From positions 1-29,052 of the forward strand of contig CAJUPG010000020.1 in assembly GCA_910588455.1 (NCBI GenBank): DNA of 29,052 nucleotides. Direction: 5' to 3'. The notes beneath the pieces are model-generated. The model was not told the origin of the DNA, made no database searches, and saw only the letters and a list, made by a program, of their open reading frames with translations. The DNA comes from an uncultured Oscillospiraceae bacterium. GTDB lineage: Bacteria; Bacillota; Clostridia; Oscillospirales; Oscillospiraceae. This document shows, one piece after another, positions 8,197 through 15,808 of this stretch (its first letter is position 1; the number at the start of each line of letters is the position of its first letter). A program made the translations under genes and the position numbers.

Positions 8197-8369
8197 TGCG
8201 GTACACCATGTGGCCGCCATCGTTTCAGACTACAAAAAAACCGGGATTTTATGCGGAAAAGCTTGGCTTTCCGGTTTTGCGGGAAAACTACCGGGAGGAC
8301 CCATACATCCGGGGGAAAATGACCTTCTTTCATGACCTGGACGGTCTGCCCCTGGAATTACACGAATGA
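8186..8369 (+). pseudogene. broken VOC / glyoxalase-fold gene (internal deletion plus frameshift)
   Basis: The ATG at 8186 overlaps the cysE stop and begins MRFDAVHHVAAIVSDYKKT, the canonical start of small glyoxalase/bleomycin-resistance (VOC) proteins. After about 19 codons the frame is lost. Another frame then continues FYAEKLGFPVLRENYRED and ends GKMTFFHDLDGLPLELHE before the TGA at 8367-8369, the typical VOC C-terminus. Only about 60 codons remain of a family that is normally about 125, so the middle of the domain is deleted between NYRED and GKMTFF, and at least one frameshift lies near 8243-8256. It can no longer form the metal site. Product assignment rests on remembered family consensus. 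Confidence 0.8.
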
Positions 8370-8395
8370 TCCCGACAAACAGAGGAGGAAAAAAT

Positions 8396-9841
8396 ATGCA
8401 GTTATACAATTCTGCCACCCACAAAAAAGAGGAGTTCCAGACCCACACCCCCGGCCATGTGGAGATGTACACCTGCGGACCCACGGTGTACCACTTCGCC
8501 CACATCGGCAATCTGCGCTCCTACATCATGGAGGATGTGCTGGAAAAATTCCTGCGCTACGACGGCTACGACGTGAACCGGGTGATGAACATCACCGACG
8601 TGGGCCATCTGGCCAGCGACGCAGACACCGGCGAGGACAAGATGCTCAAGGGGGCCAAGCGGGAGCACAAGACCGTAATGGAAATCGCCCAGTTCTACAC
8701 CGACGCGTTTTTTGACGACTGCAAAAAGCTGAACATCAAAACTCCTGACGTGGTCCAGCCGGCCACCGGCCTCATTGACGAGTTCATTACCCTGGTCCAG
8801 GGACTGCTGGACAAGGGCTATGCCTACACGGCGGGAGGGAATGTGTACTTCGATACCTCCAAGCTGGAGCGGTACTATGTGTTCAACGACCACGACGAGG
8901 AGGACTTGGCCGTAGGCGTTCGGGAAGGCGTGGAGGAGGACGCCAACAAGCGGAGCAAAAACGACTTCGTCCTCTGGTTTACCAAGAGCAAATTTGAGGA
9001 TCAGGCGCTGAAGTGGGACTCCCCCTGGGGTGTGGGCTACCCCGGCTGGCACATCGAATGCTCCGGCATTTCCCTGAAATACAACGGGGAGTATCTGGAC
9101 CTGCACTGTGGCGGCATTGACAACGCCTTCCCCCACCACACCAATGAGATTGCCCAGTCGGAGGCCTACATTGGCCATCCCTGGTGCAAGCAGTGGTTCC
9201 ATGTCCACCATCTGAACACCAATTCCGGAAAAATGTCCAAGTCCAAGGGAGAATTTCTGACAGTCTCCCTGCTGGAAGAGAAGGGCTATGACCCCATTGT
9301 CTACCGGTTCTTCTGCCTCCAGAGCCACTACCGGAAGGGATTGGTGTTTTCCTGGGAGAACCTGGACAATGCCGCTGTGGCCTTTAAAAAGCTGATTGCC
9401 CGGATTGCCGCCCTGAAGCCGGAGAACGGCCCGGTGGACCAGGCGGTGCTGGAGGAGTACCAGACCAAATTCCGCCAGCAGGTGGGGAGCGATTTGAATA
9501 CCTCCATGGGTGTTACCCTGCTGTACGACGCCCTGAAGGCCAAAACCACCGATGCAACCCGTCTGGCCATTCTGGACAGCTTCGATACGGTGCTGTCGCT
9601 GTCCCTGCTGGAGAAGGCGGCCAAGGTCCGGGAAGAACAGGCCAAGCAGAAGTCCAGCTCCCAGGGGGGATATGTCGTTACCGGCGAGGGAGACCCGGCG
9701 ATTGATGCGCTGGTGCTGGCCCGGTACGAGGCCAAAAAGGCGAAAAACTTTGCCGAGGCCGACCGCATCCGGGAGGATCTGAAGGGCCAGGGGATTGAGA
9801 TTACCGATGTGCCCGGCGGAGCCAGCTGGAAGAGGGTTTAA
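8396..9841 (+). CDS. cysS: cysteinyl-tRNA synthetase
   Basis: Charges tRNA-Cys with cysteine. A class I synthetase of 481 residues: zinc-ligand cysteine in YTCGPTVY (C27), the HIGH-type motif HIGN (36-39), the second zinc region (HIECSGIS and HCGGIDNAFPHHTNE), and KMSKS at 279-283. The ATG at 8396 follows AGAGGAGG by 7 nt; the longer in-frame start at 8366 lies inside the VOC remnant and is rejected. It belongs to the T-box transcript starting near 7308, and the VOC remnant forms the spacer to cysE. A weak hairpin (AAAGACG / CGTCTTT, 9841-9860) follows but lacks a T run. Confidence 0.97.
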   Translation: MQLYNSATHKKEEFQTHTPGHVEMYTCGPTVYHFAHIGNLRSYIMEDVLEKFLRYDGYDVNRVMNITDVGHLASDADTGEDKMLKGAKREHKTVMEIAQFYTDAFFDDCKKLNIKTPDVVQPATGLIDEFITLVQGLLDKGYAYTAGGNVYFDTSKLERYYVFNDHDEEDLAVGVREGVEEDANKRSKNDFVLWFTKSKFEDQALKWDSPWGVGYPGWHIECSGISLKYNGEYLDLHCGGIDNAFPHHTNEIAQSEAYIGHPWCKQWFHVHHLNTNSGKMSKSKGEFLTVSLLEEKGYDPIVYRFFCLQSHYRKGLVFSWENLDNAAVAFKKLIARIAALKPENGPVDQAVLEEYQTKFRQQVGSDLNTSMGVTLLYDALKAKTTDATRLAILDSFDTVLSLSLLEKAAKVREEQAKQKSSSQGGYVVTGEGDPAIDALVLARYEAKKAKNFAEADRIREDLKGQGIEITDVPGGASWKRV

Positions 9842-9928
9842 AAGACGGTCAGGCGTCTTTGAGGGGCGCGATTGTGAAAATATTGGGATGGGGCAGTATT
9901 TACTAGGTGGAGTATACTGTTTGCTGCC

Positions 9929-10198
9929 TGGGAATCAATACTTGAGATAGCGGCTTTCTGCAAGCTGAACCGGATTTATTTCAGCCGCCGTTTCAAGGCG
10001 GTGATGGGCTGCGCACCGCAGGAATTTCTTATCCGGCAGAGGCTTGCCAGTGCCGCCGAATTACTGCGCTCTACCAATTTCCCCATTAAAACGATTGCGG
10101 ACCAGTGCGGCTACCGAGATCAGCTGCATTTCTCTCAAGCGTTCCGAAAGCGCTATGGCCTGCCGCCGCGGGAATGGCGCAGGCAAAACAAATCGTAA
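9929..10198 (+). pseudogene. C-terminal fragment of an AraC-family regulator
   Basis: The frame open from about 9929 to the stop at 10196-10198 encodes about 89 residues corresponding only to the AraC/XylS DNA-binding domain. The first helix-turn-helix reads EIAAFCKLNRIYFSRRFK, then GCAPQEFLIRQRL, and the second reads FPIKTIADQCGYRDQLHFSQAFRKRYGLPPREWR. No plausible start with a ribosome site precedes it and the sugar-binding N-terminal domain (about 180 residues) is absent; a TGA at 9875-9877 closes the frame upstream. Its position next to alpha-galactosidase and sugar permease genes matches MsmR/RafR-type regulators of raffinose or melibiose operons. A GTG at 10001 could start a 65-residue peptide, but expression is doubtful. 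Confidence 0.8.
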
Positions 10199-10231
10199 GA
10201 ATCGGTGTGGCATCGCCACACCGATTCTTAC
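10195..10231. terminator. perfect 17-bp hairpin between converging remnants (probable bidirectional terminator)
   Basis: GTAAGAATCGGTGTGGC (10195-10211) and its exact complement (10215-10231) enclose a 3-nt loop. It overlaps the AraC remnant stop and lies about 30 bp beyond the end of the minus-strand alpha-galactosidase remnant. Neither side has a strong T run, so termination may be weak. Confidence 0.5.
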
Positions 10232-10262
10232 TTACAGGAAATGCGCTTTCTTTTATGCCGGC

Positions 10263-11653
10263 TTACCGGGCGGCGCGGAAATAAAATTGGAACGACTGAT
10301 AATCTCCCGGCACCTGAGGCAGAGGCCACCCGGCTTTCATCAGGGCTGCGCCGCTATAAAGCGGGCCGGTTCCATCCGCCTGATAGTTCAGCTTGGGGTC
10401 CAGCCCCTTGAGGGGCAGGGTGCGGAAGGGCGGCGCGGCGTGGGTACAGCCCAGCACCACGCTGACCAGAGCCTCCCGCTTATCGGGAGACACCTGCTCC
10501 CAGGCGGTGTAGCCGCTGTTCTGGAAGGGATTGGCCAGCCGGTAGTTGTCTCCTTGATGGATCAGCGCATACCGGGCCTTGTACGTCTCGATCTGCTGAC
10601 GGATTATCTGCTTTTCCGCCTCTGTGCATTTGCTCAGATCCATTTCATAGCCAAAGGCCCCGCTCATTGCCACAGTCCCCCTGGTCTCCAGGGGGGTAAC
10701 CCGTCCGTTCTGCTCGTTGGGAACGGCGGATACATGGGCTCCCATTGTGGAGACAGGATAGCAGAAGGAGGTTCCATATTGGATACGCAGACGGTCGATG
10801 GCATCGCTGTCGTCGCTGCACCAGATTTGCGGCGTATAGTAAAGCATACCGCCGTCGAACCGACCGCCGCCCCCGCAGCAGCCCTCAATAAGGATTTGGG
10901 GAAAGTCCTGACGCAGACGCTCCAGCATATCATATACACCTAAAACATACCGGTGGTAGACCTCTCCCTGACGGCCGGCGGGCAGAGCGGCGGACCACAG
11001 CATGGCTCCATAGCACACCCCGACGTCCTCGTCCGCATTGTGATCACAGAGCATTACAAATGGGTTGTGCTGGTGGCTGGATGCTCCCCGCACACTGCCT
11101 ACGCTCTGTACTCTGGAGCACAGCGGCACAGGTGTACCGGTTTTTCTCCTATATTTGTTATCTTTACGGCCCGTGTGATAAGATCCAGATGTTCAAACAC
11201 TCCGAAATACAAGCTCACCATCACCTGGGCAGCGGCATCGTTCAGATGGACGATCAAGGTCTCGGCCTCTGCCTCGCCGGCAAAAAAGGCGGGCAGACCA
11301 TCTAGCGCGTATTTTCCTTTTTGTGTCTGCACCCCGCAGTAGCGCAGGTCACAGGTATGGCTTCCGCTGGGCAGCTCCAGCTCGATGGAGGGCAGGCGGA
11401 AATCCCCCACGCCGCAGGTGGAGTATTCCTGGGGCATAATGTCCAGGGAATAAGCCCGGTTCGTCCCGGCCTGGCCGGGATTGGGAGAGAAGCTGCGCCC
11501 GGCGCACTGAATGAGGCCGGACAGGTCAGCGCCGTTGATCCGGGGACCGTAGTAAGTGTGCAGCAGCACATCATATTGGTCGGCTTTTATTTGATAGGTG
11601 GTATGCTTTGTATGCAGGGTAAAAATTCTGTTTTCCTGGTCGAGCACGATCAT
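10263..11653 (-). pseudogene. GH36 alpha-galactosidase, inactivated by two internal deletions
   Basis: The gene starts at the ATG at 11653 (GGGGGT upstream). The first 180 or so codons encode a normal GH36 beta-sandwich N-terminus (TYYGPRINGADLSG, EYSTCGVGDFRLPS). Near 11112-11118 the frame breaks and the N-terminal frame stops at 11099-11101. The other frame resumes at RVQSVGSVRGASSHQHNPF, implying loss of a few dozen codons. A second junction near 10990-10998 joins YGAMLW to SAALPAGRQGEVYHRYVLG. It skips the central barrel, including the K-W-D-M-N-R-type region that carries the catalytic nucleophile aspartate. The acid/base region (CSDDSDAIDRL), GAHVSAVPN and the C-terminal domain remain. 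About 470 of roughly 730 expected residues are left. Deletion sizes are estimates from family knowledge. Confidence 0.85.
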
Positions 11654-11727
11654 AGGGATACCCCCAATAAGAATTTTCAGGTTCATTATACAAAACGCAA
11701 GGCGAAAAGACAAGGAGATGGATAAAA

Positions 11728-11755
11728 ATGACCCCGGCATTTTTCTGCGCCGGGG
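11728..11755 (-). terminator. terminator downstream of the sugar permease genes
   Basis: Read on the minus strand, CCCCGGC and GCCGGGG (11749-11755 / 11732-11738) form a 7-bp stem with a 10-nt loop, followed by TC and a short T run (ATTTTTAT). It ends the ABC permease transcript ahead of the alpha-galactosidase remnant. Confidence 0.7.
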
Positions 11756-11772
11756 CCGTGGGGAAAAGGGGC

Positions 11773-12612
11773 TTATTTCCCGCCGGTGGAGGCAATCCCC
11801 TCGATAAACTGCTTCTGGAAGATCAAATACAAAATTACCATAGGCAGCATGGCCAGCAGAGACCCAGCCATCAGGATGGGGAAATTGGTGCTGAACTGGC
11901 CCCGCAGAGTGGCCAGACCGGAGGAGAGGGTCATCATGTTCAGGTCGGAGTTGACAACAAGAGGCCACATCAGGTCGCTGTATGCAAACACAGCTGTGAA
12001 GATGGTCAGGGCGGCCACAGAGGTCCCCGTCAGGGGGAACATGACCTTATAAAAGGTCTGCCACTGATTGCAGCCGTCCAGATAGGCGGCCTCACCGATC
12101 TCCTTGGGGATGCCCATGTAGGTCTGCCGCAGGAAAAACATACCGAACGCGCTGACCAAGCCAGGAAAAACCAGAGCAAAGATGGTATTGGCCAGGCCCA
12201 TTTTGGCCACCATCTGATACTGGGGAATGATGAAGATCTGGCTGGGCAGGGACATCTGAACCAGCACAATGCCGAACAGCAGCTTTTTGCCTCGGAATTC
12301 CAGCATAGTGAAGGCGTAGCCCGCCATGGAGCTGAACGCTACCGCGCAGATCACCCGGAAAAGAATCATCAGGCCAGTGTTAAGATACAGCTTGAGGAAC
12401 GGCAGACTGGCAGCGGCTTCCTGAAAATTTTCCCACCGGAAGGCACCGGGAAAGACAACCGGGGGCACCGCGTTGCTTTCTGCCACTGTTTTGAAGCTGG
12501 TGAGAATCATCCAGAGGAAGGGGAATACCATGATAATGGCACCCAAAATCAAAGCTATGTAGGTGAGGGCGGCCATCCGTTTTCTTGAAGATTCCAATGA
12601 ACTGTTTTTCAT
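11773..12612 (-). CDS. carbohydrate ABC transporter permease (MalG type)
   Basis: A 279-residue inner-membrane permease with about six transmembrane helices. The cytoplasmic loop carries the EAA motif for contact with the ATPase (EIGEAAYLDGCNQWQTFYKVMFPL), as in the CUT1 sugar-transporter subfamily. The N-terminal VFPFLWMILTSFKT segment is typical of MalG-like subunits. The gene appears intact: ATG at 12612 with GGAGGGG upstream and family-typical length. It lies 13 bp downstream of the MalF-type permease. No substrate-binding protein or ATPase gene is nearby. CUT1 systems often share an ATPase encoded elsewhere, but the missing binding protein suggests this transporter no longer works alone. 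Substrate inferred from context: alpha-galactosides. Confidence 0.9.
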   Translation of the reverse strand: MKNSSLESSRKRMAALTYIALILGAIIMVFPFLWMILTSFKTVAESNAVPPVVFPGAFRWENFQEAAASLPFLKLYLNTGLMILFRVICAVAFSSMAGYAFTMLEFRGKKLLFGIVLVQMSLPSQIFIIPQYQMVAKMGLANTIFALVFPGLVSAFGMFFLRQTYMGIPKEIGEAAYLDGCNQWQTFYKVMFPLTGTSVAALTIFTAVFAYSDLMWPLVVNSDLNMMTLSSGLATLRGQFSTNFPILMAGSLLAMLPMVILYLIFQKQFIEGIASTGGK

Positions 12613-12625
12613 ATGTTACCCCTCC

Positions 12626-13501
12626 TTACACGTCGTAGTTTACCCACTTCTTCTGGCCGTAGAACTGAATCACTGTGACCAGGCCGATGAGCAAAACGGT
12701 CCAAAGGACGATAGCGGAGCCGTAGCCGCGCTCCCCGGCAACGAAGGAGGAGCGGTAAAACAGATACATCAGGCTCTGTACGCTGGTGACGGCGGGGTTG
12801 GTTTCTTCCACCATCATGTAGATCAGGTCATAGACCTTGACAGAGGACATCAGGCGCATAATCATAACAACAAACAGCGTGGGGGACACCATGGGCAGCG
12901 TGATGGTAAAGAACTGCCTTACCGGTCCGGCGCCGTCGATGCTGTTGGCCTCATAGAGAGTTTTCGGGATATTCTGGAGACCGGCCAGCAGGAGGACGGC
13001 GTCGTAACCGATGTTGCTCCAGATGGCCACAATGGCGCAGGAGATCATAACGAACCTGGGGTCGGTGATCCAGCCGATGTGACTGCCAAAAATCTGGTTG
13101 AGAATGCCGTATTCGCCGTTGAAGATGAAGCGCCACACCATAGTAACGGCGGCGGGAGCGCACACCAGAGGCAGGAAGAAGATGGTGCGGAAGCCGCCTT
13201 TGAATTTAATCTTGGCGTTGAGGAGCATAGCGACCAGCAGGGAGAGGAACAGACCCACAGGGACTGTCAGGATACAGAACAGTATGGTGTTCCAGGTAGC
13301 TCTCCAGAACTCGGCGTTCTGGAACATATCTATGTAGTTTTGAAATCCGATGAACGAGTAGCGCCCGAAGCCCTCATGCTCACAGAAGCTGGTATAGATG
13401 GTCTGGGCGAAGGGCCACAGGTTCAGTACAATCAGTCCGATCATGGTGGGGGCCACCATTTGAAAAATAGAAGAACAGCAGCCGGCACATGATTGCACCA
13501 T
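12626..13501 (-). CDS. carbohydrate ABC transporter permease (MalF type), probably 5'-truncated
   Basis: From APTMIGLIVLNLWPFAQTIYTSF onward this is a standard CUT1 permease with six helices and the EAA-loop motif (TLYEANSIDGAGPVRQFFTITLPM). The expected start (a basic tail followed by a Y-L-F-I-like first helix) is replaced by MVQSCAGCCSSIFQMV. Neither the ATG at 13501 nor the TTG at 13525 has a ribosome site. A terminator belonging to the neighbouring SLH-CAP gene ends a few bases upstream, leaving no room for a promoter. The usual upstream substrate-binding protein gene is gone. The simplest reading is a junction near 13505-13525 that removed the gene's start. If so, it is a pseudogene despite its long open frame. 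Confidence 0.75.
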   Translation of the reverse strand: MVQSCAGCCSSIFQMVAPTMIGLIVLNLWPFAQTIYTSFCEHEGFGRYSFIGFQNYIDMFQNAEFWRATWNTILFCILTVPVGLFLSLLVAMLLNAKIKFKGGFRTIFFLPLVCAPAAVTMVWRFIFNGEYGILNQIFGSHIGWITDPRFVMISCAIVAIWSNIGYDAVLLLAGLQNIPKTLYEANSIDGAGPVRQFFTITLPMVSPTLFVVMIMRLMSSVKVYDLIYMMVEETNPAVTSVQSLMYLFYRSSFVAGERGYGSAIVLWTVLLIGLVTVIQFYGQKKWVNYDV

Positions 13502-13533
13502 TCTGCTGTTCAAATATGTTTTCAAGAAGCTAT

Positions 13534-13570
13534 AAAAAAGGTGGATGCTTTACAACATCCACCCCTTTTA
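13534..13570. terminator. terminator of the SLH-CAP gene (bidirectional form)
   Basis: GGTGGATG (13540-13547) and CATCCACC (13556-13563) form an 8-bp stem flanked by A runs on one side and T runs on the other. It lies 12 bp past the SLH-CAP stop on the minus strand and directly ahead of the permease remnant. Confidence 0.85.
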
Positions 13571-13574
13571 TCCA

Positions 13575-14921
13575 TTAGTCCGTTAACCAACCATTCTGAT
13601 GTTCATAATCAACGAGAGCCCCGCCCTCAATTAGACCAATAGAACCATTACCGCCAAAAGTGATAATCCAGTGATTTCTACACTTGGCGGCACACATGGT
13701 AGTTACATTTCCCATAATAGCTCTCTTATGCCCAGAGGAATTCATCCAGCCTTCAAAAACTTTTTGTGTATTACCGTCAAATCCCTTTGCAATAATTTCG
13801 TTCAAAAAGCTATATTTTTCTCCAGGGCTTGTCTCAGAATATCCAGGTCTTTCATGAGAGTACTCAACTGTTAATTCATATGCCCGGAGCAGTGTATACT
13901 CTTCAAACGCATCTAGCTCAGTCCAAGTTAACTCACTTAGACCTTCTGCAACCCGGGCCTCATTGACCATATCCAGGAACTCATACACCAGCTTGGCATC
14001 ACCGAAATCAACATTCGCCGCCGTGTAGTAGCCGTTTTTGTTGGGGGTGTCCGCACGGCCCTTGGTCTTGTAGTCATCGCTCTTCCCTACCTTGGGATTT
14101 ACAGAGTTGACACTCGCAGCCGTAGTGTAGCCGTTCGTGTCACGGCCGACAATGGGCTGTTCAGGCTGTTCAGGCTCTTCCGGGACTACGGGATCCGGGT
14201 TGACTGGGGTGGTCGTCCCGCTGCCACCAGTCAGGTCTTCGCTGGAGAACAGCTTATAGATGTTGCACAAAACCGCAGCGGACTCCGCACGAGTCAGGTT
14301 GTCCTGGCCAGCGAACTTCCCCTCCCCTTTTCCGGACAGTACGCCAGCCGCAAAGCAGGTGGTGACGGCGTCCTTGTACTTCTCGGGGATGGAGCCGTAG
14401 TCCGCAATGGAGCCGGGAGCTGCAGAGAGCTTGCCGGAATCAACGGTAATTTTCTTCTGCTTCATCACGTTGGCGATCATCAGCGCCATCTCATAGCGGG
14501 AGATCTTCGTGTTGGCCGCAGACGCAGGGAACTCCAGATCATTTTCAAAGTAGGACTCCCCTACCTCGGTATTCATCAGCATACCCACGACGCTGGCAGT
14601 GTGCAGATAAGGCGTCCACCAATAGGCGCTGCCTACGTTGGGCTTGATTTCCGCATAGTCGTCCGGATACCAAGCGTTTACCAGCATAGTAACGAACTCT
14701 GCGTTGGTCAGGTTCTTGGTAGGCTCAAACTTTCCGCCGCCGGTGCCGGACACCCAACCTTTGCCGGCCGCCGTCTCAATGAACGTATACGCCCAATGAG
14801 ACTTTGGAACGTCTGTAAAGGTGGGGGTCTCGAAGGCCGCGAACGCCGAAAATACCATAGTTACTGCCAGGACAGCAGCTACAACCGCCGTCACGTTGAT
14901 TTTCTTCCAAAGTTTACGCAT
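13575..14921 (-). CDS. secreted SLH-anchored CAP (SCP/PR-1) domain protein
   Basis: A 448-residue cell-surface protein. Residues 1-28 are a signal peptide (cut after AFA). Three S-layer homology repeats follow (FTDVPKSHWAYTFIETAAGKGW, the YWWTPYLHTASVVGML region, and YKDAVTTCFAAGVLSGKG), then a proline/glutamate-rich linker (PVVPEEPEQPEQP). The C-terminal CAP domain (about 305-440) shows MVNEARVAEGLSELTW, the conserved YSHERPG histidine-glutamate motif and GWMNSSGHKRAIMG. CAP proteins are secreted; bacterial functions are mostly unknown. The ATG follows AAGGAGG. It is monocistronic with its own promoter and terminator. The DNA for the CAP domain (about 13575-13960) looks AT-richer than that for the SLH part, suggesting a domain graft. 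Confidence 0.88.
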   Translation of the reverse strand: MRKLWKKINVTAVVAAVLAVTMVFSAFAAFETPTFTDVPKSHWAYTFIETAAGKGWVSGTGGGKFEPTKNLTNAEFVTMLVNAWYPDDYAEIKPNVGSAYWWTPYLHTASVVGMLMNTEVGESYFENDLEFPASAANTKISRYEMALMIANVMKQKKITVDSGKLSAAPGSIADYGSIPEKYKDAVTTCFAAGVLSGKGEGKFAGQDNLTRAESAAVLCNIYKLFSSEDLTGGSGTTTPVNPDPVVPEEPEQPEQPIVGRDTNGYTTAASVNSVNPKVGKSDDYKTKGRADTPNKNGYYTAANVDFGDAKLVYEFLDMVNEARVAEGLSELTWTELDAFEEYTLLRAYELTVEYSHERPGYSETSPGEKYSFLNEIIAKGFDGNTQKVFEGWMNSSGHKRAIMGNVTTMCAAKCRNHWIITFGGNGSIGLIEGGALVDYEHQNGWLTD

Positions 14922-14996
14922 CTTAGATTTCCTCCTTTATATTATGGCATCTCTTTTATGCTTTATTTGGGTCCAGATTCTTTGGAATTGCTGCTA

Positions 14997-15025
14997 ATTA
15001 TAGGACTCCGGGATAAGCTTGTCAA
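14997..15025 (-). promoter_or_regulatory. sigma-A promoter of the SLH-CAP gene
   Basis: On the minus strand, a perfect TTGACA (15025-15020) and a perfect TATAAT (15002-14997) are 17 bp apart, about 75 bp upstream of the start codon. Confidence 0.85.
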
Positions 15026-15149
15026 TATGCTCTCCCATACTTCTATACATAGAGTTTGTAAGGCAAGAACACTTGCCAGACATAACAAAATAGCAAAGCA
15101 GCGCGGAAATGCGGCCTTCTTATCTTGAAAAATTGCGGGATTTTTTGCA

Positions 15150-15290
15150 ATGGTTGCGTCAATACTGCTGGGGATATTGTTTGCTGCAATCGGGATTTCC
15201 CGCAGAAAGCAAAAGGGGTGGCCTATCATCCTTATCGCCCTCGGAACCGTGCTTGTCCTCACTGCGGTTTATTTGGGATGGCCTAAATAA
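15150..15290 (+). CDS. small two-helix membrane peptide or gene remnant
   Basis: In the 400-bp gap between two minus-strand genes, the plus strand encodes about 46 residues from the ATG at 15150 to the TAA at 15288-15290. It consists of two hydrophobic segments (MVASILLGILFAAIGI and IILIALGTVLVLTAVYLGW) joined by a basic loop (SRRKQKG), as a small membrane hairpin would. The same frame is open back to a TGA at 15126. There is no good ribosome site or promoter, so it may be the C-terminal remnant of a larger membrane protein. I do not recognise a family. The rest of 15026-15322 shows nothing further that I can name. Confidence 0.35.
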   Translation: MVASILLGILFAAIGISRRKQKGWPIILIALGTVLVLTAVYLGWPK

Positions 15291-15322
15291 AGAAATTCCT
15301 CAAAGAGCGGGGCTGGGTCAAT

Positions 15323-15742
15323 TCAAGATGATATTTCAGTTTTTGCACATAAATCCGCCAACGTAAACTGAGCCAGATAATCAGAGATAACCTGATCCAG
15401 CCCCTGCCACAGCGAGAGCGTCCGGCAGCCATTGCTCCGGGGGCAGGCATCCTGTCCCGGTTCCAGACAGGCGACAGGGGCCAGCGGTCCCTCCATCAGT
15501 TCAAGGATAGACTTTACGCTGTACTCCTCCGGGGAACGGTTCAGCCGGTAGCCGCCGCCCTTTCCCCGCATTGCGGCCAGCAGCCCGCCCTTTACCAGTT
15601 CCTTTACCACGATTTCCAGATACTTCTCCGAAATCTCCTGGCGTACGGACACTTCTTTCAGCGGCACAAATCCATCTCTCTGATGCTCCGCAAGGTCCAC
15701 CAGAAACCGAAGCGCATATCTGCCCTTTGTGGAAATCATCAT
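15323..15742 (-). CDS. Rrf2-family transcriptional regulator (CymR/IscR-like)
   Basis: A 139-residue winged-helix DNA-binding protein. The N-terminus ISTKGRYALRFLVDLAEH and the wing-proximal LVKGGLLAAMRGKGGGYRLNR are diagnostic of Rrf2. Three cysteines, C92, C100 and C106, follow in the region where IscR binds an Fe-S cluster (C92, C98, C104 in E. coli), here spaced C-x7-C-x5-C. It could therefore sense Fe-S/redox state, or act like CymR through the cysteine synthase complex. It is divergent from metY-cysK-nifS-nifU, and both sensing modes would suit that operon. The ATG at 15742 follows GGAGGGG. Its promoter overlaps one of two matching dyads, implying autoregulation. Confidence 0.92.
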   Translation of the reverse strand: MMISTKGRYALRFLVDLAEHQRDGFVPLKEVSVRQEISEKYLEIVVKELVKGGLLAAMRGKGGGYRLNRSPEEYSVKSILELMEGPLAPVACLEPGQDACPRSNGCRTLSLWQGLDQVISDYLAQFTLADLCAKTEISS

Positions 15743-15762
15743 AAAAATCCCCTCCATTTTTT

Positions 15763-15787
15763 CCTATTATACCACAAGGTTAATAGG
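15763..15787. promoter_or_regulatory. putative Rrf2 operator 1 (25-bp dyad)
   Basis: Half-sites CCTATTATA and GTTAATAGG are separated by 7 bp; the outer CCTATT/AATAGG arms are exact inverted repeats. It covers the -10 box and spacer of the rrf2 promoter, so binding would repress the regulator's own gene. Confidence 0.65.
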
Positions 15788-15794
15788 ATTTCAA
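15766..15794 (-). promoter_or_regulatory. sigma-A promoter of the Rrf2 gene
   Basis: On the minus strand, TTGAAA (15794-15789) and a perfect TATAAT (15771-15766) have a 17-bp spacer. The -10 element lies inside operator 1. Confidence 0.75.
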
Positions 15795-15808
15795 GCGGCG
15801 TCATAAGA

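Noticed and set aside
8366..8395. N-terminal extension of CysS starting at 8366
   Set aside because: It overlaps the end of the VOC remnant and runs through the real ribosome site.
10195..10231. Perfect inverted repeat as an insertion-sequence end
   Set aside because: No second copy, transposase or target duplication nearby; its position between converging gene ends fits a terminator.
9842..13570. Mobile element as the cause of the decayed sugar locus
   Set aside because: No transposase, integrase or matching terminal repeats are visible; deletions explain the lesions.
14963..15262. Minus-strand 99-codon frame in the gap upstream of the SLH-CAP gene
   Set aside because: It covers the SLH-CAP promoter, has no recognisable domain, and the opposite strand is the more protein-like.
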